Part shown: positions 7,429 to 12,610 of the stretch, one piece after another
How the letters are laid out: the number at the start of each line of letters is the position of its first letter
Position numbering within the stretch: position 1 is the stretch's first letter
Source of the DNA: JBELHJ01 sp042091495
Lineage (GTDB): Bacteria; Bacteroidota; Bacteroidia; Flavobacteriales; Flavobacteriaceae
Length of the DNA stretch: 12,610 nt
Assembly (NCBI GenBank): GCA_042091495.1
Contig: JBELHJ010000062.1
Location: 1-12,610 of the forward strand
Reading direction: 5' to 3'
Program-made: the position numbers and the translations under genes
Notes under the pieces: generated by a model
Database searches by the model: none
The model's input: only the letters and a program-made list of their open reading frames with translations
What the model was told of the DNA's origin: nothing

Positions 7429-7977
7429 TTATTCTTCTCGACTCCACTTTCTTACACCCGTAATTTTTCCTTCACGGATATAATGACGCTCAAAAAAATG
7501 ATACTTTTCTTCACTTCCGTCTTTCTTGTAGCGGGTTTCTGTAAAAGGGAACATTACCACGGTCAAACCTTCATCATAAGAGGGAACAACAGGGATTACA
7601 TCATAAACACTTCGCGTTATTGAATCATAGGGTTCATGCATTGACTTAATTATTTCTACCGCAGTGGCAATATCAAATTCCAGTCTTTCTAAACCTTTTT
7701 CTGGATAGAAGAACATGGTGTCTTTAAAGTTTTCTTTGGATAGAAAAGCATAGTTTTTGTTGACAAAGGCAGTAGAAAAATCCAACGCTAATTTTGCTGC
7801 AGTTTCAGAACCAAAACGGTAATTGTGACCTTTATTAGTTCCTGATAATATTTCACCTCCGCTATCATAAATGGGTTCTTGTGCTTTTTCTTGCGTACAG
7901 GATAAAACTAAAAACAATGAAAGTAAAATTGAAATTAATAAAAATTGAGAAAGGGTATAGGAGATTATTTTTTTCAT
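7429..7977 (-). CDS. NTF2/SnoaL-like lipoprotein
   Basis: The protein is 182 residues with a long hydrophobic signal and lipobox (LVLSC, Cys27). After a linker, residues about 57-182 fit an NTF2-like alpha+beta cone. It begins with a helix containing LALDFSTAFVNKNYAFL and has mid strands around MFFYPEKG. It ends with paired strands TVVMFPFTETRYKKDGS and YHFFERHYIREGKITGVRKW, where the EGKI turn is typical. There is no recognisable catalytic Asp/His set, so a binding role is as likely as an enzymatic one. It is the first gene of a probable operon with the RidA lipoprotein 41 bases downstream. The upstream 250-base gap gives room for a promoter, but I could not identify a convincing one. Fold assignment is moderate; function is unknown. 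Confidence 0.75.
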   Translation of the reverse strand: MKKIISYTLSQFLLISILLSLFLVLSCTQEKAQEPIYDSGGEILSGTNKGHNYRFGSETAAKLALDFSTAFVNKNYAFLSKENFKDTMFFYPEKGLERLEFDIATAVEIIKSMHEPYDSITRSVYDVIPVVPSYDEGLTVVMFPFTETRYKKDGSEEKYHFFERHYIREGKITGVRKWSREE

Positions 7978-8144
7978 TTTATGTGATTTTTGAGTTGACT
8001 TAATGCTAAAAAAAATCGATTAATTGAGGGATTTATAGTGATCAAATCCTTCCTATTCATAATGTTAAGTTTTATAAAAATATTGCCTATCAATAATTCA
8101 AGCGAACTATTCTAAACAAATAAAATTTAAATTAAAAGGAGATA

Positions 8145-8181
8145 TAAGTCCTTTAGCAAAAAATTTTTTCCAAAGGACTTA
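8145..8181. repeat. Inverted repeat in the gap between two minus-strand genes
   Basis: TAAGTCCTTT (8145-8154) and AAAGGACTTA (8172-8181) are perfect 10-base arms around a 17-base loop. The loop holds its own AAAAAATTTTTT palindrome at 8158-8169. It lies 47-83 bases beyond the 3' end of the gene at 8228. It could act as a terminator-like or processing hairpin, or be a small relic palindrome. No target-site duplication was recognised. Confidence 0.45.
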
Positions 8182-8227
8182 ATTGATAAAAAGTGATTTT
8201 TTTTAAAAGTTAAATTTTAAGGTCTAT

Positions 8228-8923
8228 CTATAAAGACCCGTACCATTTAATGACATTTATCGTAAAGTTTCGCGTTGCATTGGTAGTTCCTCTATTTGCA
8301 ATAAACTCCTGAAGAACTTTTGGCACACCTTCATATTTCACTTTTTGCTTGAATAAATCACCAAGGCCTTTGTGTCCTATAGCTACCCAGTGAGTAGCGC
8401 CGCCACCACCGATGTCATAATTGCCCATGGCCATGGGTCTTCCATCTTGAATTTTAGTAAGTTTTGTAGCGATTTTATCAAAAGCCGTTTTGAATGCCAT
8501 GGGGTTCTCTGCCTCAAATTCGTATAATTGTATGTATGGATAGTCATTTGGTGCACCACCAAAATAACTCATAAATCTTCCTGCAGCAGAAGGCCCCCAT
8601 TCCTCTACATAATTATTTACCCTTTCCCTAAAAAGGTTCCATTCTGCAGAAGTCACATCACCTTCAACACGACCGCGATTTCCGACTTCTCCAAAAATAA
8701 TAATACGGTGAGTCATCTCATTATCTCCTATAGAGATTCGTTCAATACTTACCCCGCCTGATTTAAATTTAGCTTCACCCCAATAATCGTCAAATAATTC
8801 TGCAAGGGCACGTTCGCCTCCAGTTTTGACTTTCATTTCGTAAAGAGTAAAAGAGTTTTGTACTTGTGCAATGCCAAAGTTTGTCAATAGCAAAGCACAT
8901 ACGAGTAAAATAAAATTTTTCAT
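8228..8923 (-). CDS. Secreted protein with two dimeric alpha/beta-barrel-like halves
   Basis: The protein is 231 residues with a type I signal peptide (MKNFILLVCALLLTNFGIAQ, cleaved near residue 19-20). The mature part appears internally duplicated. Half one (about 24-120) opens with FTLYEMKVKTGGERALAEL and has GDNEMTHRIIIFGEVG. Half two (about 129-229) opens with IQLYEFEAENPMAFKTAF and has GGGATHWVAIGHKG. The shared LYE opening, the TH pair and the following I-G-x-x-G register support the duplication. Each half resembles a ferredoxin-like dimeric barrel as in ABM or EthD proteins, so the chain could fold as a pseudo-dimer. I do not recognise a named family, and no cofactor site is evident. 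A weak GGTCT/AGACC hairpin (8221-8238) covers its stop codon and may help termination. It is separated from the downstream NTF2-like gene by 250 bases. Confidence 0.72.
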   Translation of the reverse strand: MKNFILLVCALLLTNFGIAQVQNSFTLYEMKVKTGGERALAELFDDYWGEAKFKSGGVSIERISIGDNEMTHRIIIFGEVGNRGRVEGDVTSAEWNLFRERVNNYVEEWGPSAAGRFMSYFGGAPNDYPYIQLYEFEAENPMAFKTAFDKIATKLTKIQDGRPMAMGNYDIGGGGATHWVAIGHKGLGDLFKQKVKYEGVPKVLQEFIANRGTTNATRNFTINVIKWYGSL

Positions 8924-8966
8924 ATTAAATTGGTTTTATGGTTATTTACAATATACAAAAAAATAT

Positions 8967-9611
8967 TTGTTGAAAACCCAGGTAAACATTGACTTTTCCT
9001 ATAAGTTGACCTTAAATAACGAGGCTACTATCTATTTAGGATTAAAAGGTGGATTAAATTCTTTTAAAGCCAATACGAAAGAATTAGTCGCTTATAACAA
9101 CACCCCAGATCTAGCTAAGACAAATTTAAGTAGTATCAATCCAAATATTAGTGTTGGCTTACTTTTTAAGCATAAAACCAGTAGGGTTTCGGCTGCTTTG
9201 CCTAGGCTTTTTAACACAAAAAGAAGTAACGAAATATTTATAAATGCTAGAGACCGGGTTCACTTTTATTTTGCAGCTGGAACAGCTTATCCGATTAAAG
9301 AAAATTTTTCAACTTGAACCAAGATTGATTTACAGGACAGTACAAGGAATTAAAAGTACAGTAGAAAAGGCACTATGGGCAAATTGTAAGCAAAGATTTA
9401 GTTTTGGTATTGGATTAAGAACGGGTGCGGCGACTTCATTTAAATGAAACTTGATATGAGCGAGACCATTTCGCTCTCTTATGTCTATGATACTTATGGC
9501 AATTTAAACTCGATATTAAGTCAATTCAACGCGCATGAAATTAGCCTTAAATTTCAACTTAATAATAGCAAATCAGAGATCAATGAAGTAGAAGCAAAGA
9601 CTGAAGAATAA
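8967..9611 (+). pseudogene. PorP/SprF-type outer-membrane protein, truncated and frameshifted
   Basis: The C-terminal two thirds of a PorP/SprF family protein can be read in three consecutive frames. This family comprises outer-membrane beta-barrels tied to type IX secretion and gliding adhesins in Bacteroidota. Frame one (from about 8967) gives NIDFSYKLTLNNEATIYLGL, KGGLNSF, SINPNISVGLLFKHKTS, ALPRLFNTKRSNE and RDRVHFYFAAG. After an apparent one-base change in the run near 9305, frame two gives LEPRLIYRTVQG, ALWAN and RFSFGIGLRTGA. A second slip near 9442 moves to a frame reading KLDMSETISLSYVYDTYG and AHEISLKFQL, ending at TAA 9609-9611. The signal peptide and roughly the first 100 residues are missing; the fragment starts abruptly 40-odd bases upstream of the divergent minus-strand gene. 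Usual partner genes (large gliding-type adhesins, OmpA-like proteins) are absent. Not functional. Confidence 0.85.
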
Positions 9612-9695
9612 AGCTTAATCGCTATTATATCAGCTCATATTTAGCAGTATAAAATATTTATTCATAACTTGTAGGAAACTATAAACCAATTTGAA

Positions 9696-10100
9696 ATGAA
9701 TATAAAAACTTCTATTAAAATTGCAACAGCATTAATGTTCTTGCAATTATCCCCCTTATTTATCAGTCTTTTTTCCCCAGAATTTATGCAAGTACTTATT
9801 GTAGATGCATTTGGCGACACTCCTTCAAATGATGCTGTTCTAATGTTTGAAACCTTTGCACTGGTAGTAAGTCTGCTGGGTATAGGAATCTGTTTTGCAA
9901 TGTACGGCAGTCTCTCTTTTAACGAAGAAAATGTTCTTAAACGTCTTTGCTTTTTGTTCTTCGTAATTATGGGATTCTTTGGTTTACCTGATCTTATTGG
10001 ATTTATTAAAGGAGATCCCACAGCCCCTCTTCCTGTTATTGCAATGAATTTAATTGCCATCGCTGTATTGTTTTATGGCGCTAAAAAAGGGACTGTTTAA
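9696..10100 (+). CDS. Small four-helix integral membrane protein, unknown function
   Basis: The protein is 134 residues with four predicted hydrophobic segments: about 8-33, 48-70, 82-103 and 111-129. A short extramembrane loop with FGDTPSNDAV lies between the first two, and a basic NEENVLKRL connection lies between the second and third. The last loop contains KGDPTAPLP and the tail ends in AKKGTV. No catalytic or metal-binding motif is visible and I do not recognise a family. The length and layout resemble many small conserved inner-membrane proteins of unknown function. The ATG at 9696 is the first in frame and opens with a short basic stretch (MNIKTSIK), consistent with the positive-inside rule. 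It appears to stand alone, with a strong terminator about 70 bases beyond the stop. A long opposite-strand frame overlaps it but looks non-coding. Confidence 0.7.
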   Translation: MNIKTSIKIATALMFLQLSPLFISLFSPEFMQVLIVDAFGDTPSNDAVLMFETFALVVSLLGIGICFAMYGSLSFNEENVLKRLCFLFFVIMGFFGLPDLIGFIKGDPTAPLPVIAMNLIAIAVLFYGAKKGTV

Positions 10101-10168
10101 AAACACGAATCTACCCTCTGAAAATGAAGAAATGGCGGCTATGAGTAAATAGTTGATACCTTTAATTT

Positions 10169-10195
10169 AATGGCCCTTATGGGCCATTTTTTTTT
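10169..10195 (+). terminator. Intrinsic terminator after the membrane protein gene
   Basis: AATGGCCC (10169-10176) pairs with GGGCCATT (10181-10188) around a TTAT loop, followed by an uninterrupted run of T to 10195. This is a textbook plus-strand intrinsic terminator. Confidence 0.92.
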
Positions 10196-10272
10196 CTATC
10201 ACTTTGAAAATGTTAGGCGGATTTTTAATCTTAAATCGACGATATAGTTATCTTAGTAATCATTAAAATGAT

Positions 10273-10620
10273 ATAAAAAAACAATACTATATTCTACTCC
10301 TCTCCCTTTTTATCATCAGCTGTGAAAAAGAGGATAGTAGCCCAAACATCCCACAGTATAATATTGTATTTAACGCCTCAGAGGGAGGAACAGTGAATTC
10401 AACAGCTGGCACCTATAATGAGGGTGCTTCGGTTAGTGTTCTTGCACAGCCAAGTCTTGATTATCGCTTTACGAACTGGTCAAATGGATCAACAGTAAAT
10501 CCCTTGAATATTACGGTAAGTAGCATCCTCAATATTCAGGCTAACTTTACAAAAAAAACATTTCCACTCGCCTTAATCATAAATGGGGAAAGACGTATTG
10601 AAAAAGAGGCGAAAAGCTAG
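10273..10620 (+). pseudogene. Lipoprotein with InlB-B-repeat-like domain, start codon lost and truncated
   Basis: A plus-strand frame open from 10273 reads I-KKQYYILLLSLFIISC, a normal lipoprotein signal (Cys at codon 17) except that the expected ATG is ATA at 10273-10275. The mature part continues EKEDSSPNIP and one repeat-like domain of the Listeria-Bacteroides (InlB B-repeat / Flg_new) type. Its motifs are YNIVFNASEGGTVNSTAGTY, NEGASVSVLAQP, YRFTNWSNGSTVNPLNITV and IQANFTKK. Such repeats normally occur in tandem in long surface proteins. Here the frame turns to ERRIEKEAKS and stops at 10618-10620, right after a second repeat seems to start (LALIINGE). It is therefore probably a remnant of a larger surface lipoprotein, truncated by a frameshift or deletion. 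The only other start, GTG at 10393, would omit the signal. If ATA were used, a 115-residue product is possible, but that is unlikely. Confidence 0.6.
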
Positions 10621-10720
10621 GATTGATTTTGTCATTATAGTTAATTTATAATTTTTTGGTTTTCCAGTTTTGTTTACCATTGTAAAGATTTCGTTTTAAA
10701 ACCGCTTCTCTCTTCATAAA

Positions 10721-10748
10721 AAAGCCTCTATAAATTTATAGAGGCTTT
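10721..10748. terminator. Perfect palindromic terminator, mainly for the minus strand
   Basis: AAAGCCTCTATAAA (10721-10734) and TTTATAGAGGCTTT (10735-10748) are exact complements, with the central bases forming the loop. On the minus strand it is followed by TTTTTTATG, making it a good terminator for the tandem NTF2-like gene whose stop is 25 bases away. On the plus strand the T-run is broken, so termination there is weaker. Confidence 0.85.
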
Positions 10749-10772
10749 CTTAAAACTTGTTATTATGAAGGT

Positions 10773-11696
10773 CTAAGGCAATAGTGCGTCATTGTAATAA
10801 GCAACTTGACGTGTTATTTTACCTTCTGCATTAAAGGAATGACTAAAGTGACAAAAAACTTTAATCATTTTACCTGTCTTTTTACTTTTAAACCTAAAGG
10901 TCCACCATGAAATTGCTTCTGCCCCGCTGCCTTCATAATCTAAAAGGTCTGGATAGCCGTATTCGTCTATGCTAATCAAATCATATTTCGCTAAAGTTTG
11001 ATCAAATCCTGCTCTATTTTCTGCGATAGACATTGACGTACCTATAGGGGCATTGATATCAGAGAAACGAGCGCCTTCTGTAAAAAAAGAATAGGCCTTG
11101 TCGTGGTCCCCCATTTCAAAATATGAAATCACTTTTCTCAAAGTTCTAATATTTTCATGGTCTTTATATATACTACCATTGCGAATTGTTTCAAAAGACA
11201 AACTGTATTTCTCCATTATACTCGTATTGTAATTGATAATCATGACAGCAATTTTATCCCCTGCTTTATTTAAAATAAAGGAACGATCATAGGGCATCTC
11301 GATTTTAAAGCCATTGTTCTTATCGATCCCATGGAATATATCATAGGTGTAAATCCATGTGCCAGAACGTTTGTATTCTAATGCATCTGGATAAGACCCC
11401 CCTCTTTTGTTAATGGTATAATTCATCAAAGTACCTTTCCAATACTTGGCTTGATTAATCATATCCTGCTTTGTAGAAGACTTCCTGTCTTTGTTCATTC
11501 CTTCTCCATTATAGGCTTTGAAATCATCTGTCATCAGAGCGTTGAGTTGGGCTTCATCCGCTGCAATAAAGGCTTTATTAAATTTTTCGACTAGGTCAAT
11601 CCCGGGATGTTGATCATAGATTTTACCGTTGGAATTTTTTTGTGCAGCCACACTTACTGATCCCGCAAGAAGCAGGATGTAATAAAGTTTTTTCAT
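10773..11696 (-). CDS. Secreted tandem NTF2/SnoaL-like protein
   Basis: The protein is 307 residues with a type I signal (MKKLYYILLLAGSVSVAAQ, cleavage near residue 18-19), so it is soluble and exported. Two NTF2-like domains follow. The first (about 30-160) has the helix DLVEKFNKAFIAADEAQLNA and LMTDDFKAYNGEG, and ends with strands DKIAVMIINYNTSI. The second (about 178-304) has RTLRKVISYFEMGDHDKAYS, then AISWWTFRFKSKKTGKMIKV and a final HFSHSFNAEGKITRQVAYYN. The second domain shares the Trp-rich strand, K-K-T-G-K turn and E-G-K-I turn with the NTF2-like proteins encoded at 5815 and 7429, suggesting one expanded family. No catalytic residues are evident, and ligand binding or an isomerase/cyclase role are equally possible. 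It is divergent from the lipoprotein SGNH gene across 134 bases, so the two may share a control region. Confidence 0.75.
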   Translation of the reverse strand: MKKLYYILLLAGSVSVAAQKNSNGKIYDQHPGIDLVEKFNKAFIAADEAQLNALMTDDFKAYNGEGMNKDRKSSTKQDMINQAKYWKGTLMNYTINKRGGSYPDALEYKRSGTWIYTYDIFHGIDKNNGFKIEMPYDRSFILNKAGDKIAVMIINYNTSIMEKYSLSFETIRNGSIYKDHENIRTLRKVISYFEMGDHDKAYSFFTEGARFSDINAPIGTSMSIAENRAGFDQTLAKYDLISIDEYGYPDLLDYEGSGAEAISWWTFRFKSKKTGKMIKVFCHFSHSFNAEGKITRQVAYYNDALLP

Positions 11697-11830
11697 CTTA
11701 AATTAGTTTATAGTTGATTAAATTTATATAAATCTAATCAGATCAAAAAATCTATCCGACAGAATACAACGGTTTACTTCCTCTTTAAAAATTTAAGAAT
11801 GAAAAATGTGAAAATGTTATATTGCAGCTT

Positions 11831-12514
11831 ATGAAATTGAGCACCCTAACCTTAAAACTCCTTTTGCTATTACTACTGATCGCTTGCCAATCAAAACCGT
11901 CGACAAGCTCTCCTTTAACTTATCTTGCTTTAGGAGACAGTTATACTATAGGTGAAAGCGTGACAGACCGCCAGCGATGGCCCAACCAACTGGTCGAAGC
12001 ACTCAATCAAAATGGAAAGCAATTTAATCCTGCAACCATTATTGCAAGAACAGGATGGACCACAGATGAATTATCGACAGCAATGGATACTACAGAACTT
12101 TCACCCACCTATGATTATGTCTCCCTTTTGATAGGGGTCAACAATCAATACCGCGGAAGAAGTATCGAAAACTTTGAGACAGAATTTATTGAATTACTCG
12201 ATCGCGCAATTGTCCTGGGAGATCAAAAAGGTGTAAACGTTTTTGTGCTCTCTATTCCAGACTGGGGCGTTATGCCTTTTGCTGAAGGGAGAAATAGAAC
12301 ACAAATCGCCCTAGAAATAGATCAATTTAACGCAGTAATTCAAACCACATGTCGCAATAAAAATATTGCCTTTTTTGACATCACTCCTATTTCCAGAGAA
12401 GCAGAGACTAATCCTATTCTCGTGGCTAAAGATGGTTTACACCCTAGCGGTGAAATGTATGCAAGATGGGTTGACACTGTACTAGCATTTTTTAACACTA
12501 CTGGGAATGAATAG
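11831..12514 (+). CDS. SGNH/GDSL-family hydrolase, lipoprotein
   Basis: The protein is 227 residues from the ATG at 11831, chosen over a TTG nine bases upstream because it starts the signal MKLSTLTLKLLLLLLLIAC (Cys19). Catalytic blocks are LALGDSYTIGE (Ser37), ARTGWTT (Gly75), LIGVNNQYRG (Asn104; the usual Asp after it is Asn) and DGLHPSG (Asp201, His204). All SGNH residues are present, so it should be an active esterase or acyl hydrolase, acting in the periplasm or at the surface. The block order and GDSYT variant differ from the first SGNH protein in this window, so the two belong to different subgroups. Its last eight bases overlap the start of the kynureninase gene, implying translational coupling, yet an exported lipoprotein is not expected to take part in cytoplasmic kynurenine metabolism. 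Confidence 0.88.
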   Translation: MKLSTLTLKLLLLLLLIACQSKPSTSSPLTYLALGDSYTIGESVTDRQRWPNQLVEALNQNGKQFNPATIIARTGWTTDELSTAMDTTELSPTYDYVSLLIGVNNQYRGRSIENFETEFIELLDRAIVLGDQKGVNVFVLSIPDWGVMPFAEGRNRTQIALEIDQFNAVIQTTCRNKNIAFFDITPISREAETNPILVAKDGLHPSGEMYARWVDTVLAFFNTTGNE

Positions 12515-12610
12515 ACGTGAAATAGCACAAGATCTCGATAGAAAAGATCCTTTAAGCCATTTTAAAAAAGAATTTTATCATCCCGAAAATGAAATTTATC
12601 TCGATGGGAA
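12507..12610 (+). CDS. kynU: Kynureninase, N-terminal part (runs off the window)
   Basis: The frame opens with ATG at 12507, inside the end of the SGNH gene, and is still open at the window edge (34 complete codons). It reads MNRREIAQDLDRKDPLSHF, then EFYHPENEIYLDG. The pattern of a leading helix with A-x-x-L-D-x-x-D-P-L, followed by F-x-x-E-F-x-x-P and IYLDG just before the GNSLG motif, is characteristic of bacterial kynureninases. These are PLP enzymes that cleave kynurenine to anthranilate and alanine, or 3-hydroxykynurenine to 3-hydroxyanthranilate, in the cytoplasm. The PLP lysine and most of the protein lie outside, so completeness cannot be judged. An alternative is another aminotransferase class V-like enzyme, but the N-terminus favours kynureninase. 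Confidence 0.78.
   Translation, partial: MNRREIAQDLDRKDPLSHFKKEFYHPENEIYLDG

Noticed and set aside
7388..7447. Upstream ATG giving the RidA protein 20 more residues
   Set aside because: The extension is charged, overlaps the previous gene and would bury the lipoprotein signal.
8871..9317. A 148-codon plus-strand gene starting at 8871
   Set aside because: Its first 30 or so codons lie inside the minus-strand gene and are not protein-like; the rest is only one frame of the PorP/SprF relic.
9662..10060. 132-codon open frame on the minus strand over the four-helix membrane protein gene
   Set aside because: Its translation is low-complexity, basic and Ser/Ile-rich without domain features, while the plus frame gives a coherent membrane protein with a terminator behind it.
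10721..10748. The 28-base palindrome as a transposon end or operator
   Set aside because: Its position just after the minus-strand stop and the following T-run explain it as a terminator.

Overview
The window is AT-rich DNA that looks like the chromosome of a Bacteroidota bacterium, most likely a flavobacterium or close relative. The case rests on protein families: short lipoproteins with Bacteroidota-style lipoboxes, a gluconate 2-dehydrogenase subunit 3 family protein, a relic of a PorP/SprF (type IX secretion-associated) outer-membrane protein, and an Arm-DNA-binding integrase relic of the Bacteroidota type. Ribosome binding sites are not evident, as is usual in this phylum. Family placement is by motif reading only.

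Left part (1-5200), all intact genes on the plus strand: a Tat-type lipoprotein of the gluconate 2-dehydrogenase subunit 3 family; a GH20 beta-N-acetylhexosaminidase lipoprotein; a secreted SGNH/GDSL esterase; and a CotH-kinase-fold lipoprotein. The hexosaminidase and esterase would fit trimming of acetylated amino-sugar glycans outside the inner membrane. Between the esterase and CotH (3344-3797) lie minus-strand relics: an integrase N-terminal fragment and an unrecognised reading frame with an internal stop.

Middle part (5200-9611): a broken 2-keto-3-deoxygluconate kinase gene (plus strand) runs into a strong bidirectional terminator. Then come four intact minus-strand genes for exported proteins: an NTF2-like/ABM-like fusion lipoprotein, a RidA-family lipoprotein, an NTF2-like lipoprotein and a duplicated alpha/beta-barrel-like protein. 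All four have export signals and small-molecule-binding or dimeric-barrel folds. The stretch after them (8967-9611) is the C-terminal two thirds of a PorP/SprF gene, with two frameshifts and no N-terminus.

Right part (9696-12610): a four-helix membrane protein followed by a good terminator; a decayed lipoprotein gene with an InlB-B-repeat-like domain whose ATG appears to have become ATA; a secreted tandem NTF2-like protein (minus strand); and, diverging from it, a lipoprotein SGNH hydrolase whose 3' end overlaps the start of a kynureninase gene that runs out of the window.

Two things stand out. One is the density of decayed genes (four loci in 12.6 kb, each readable by eye). The other is the grouping of exported NTF2-like, ABM-like and RidA-like proteins, for which I know no described pathway. 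I found no CRISPR array, tRNA, rRNA or intact insertion sequence.
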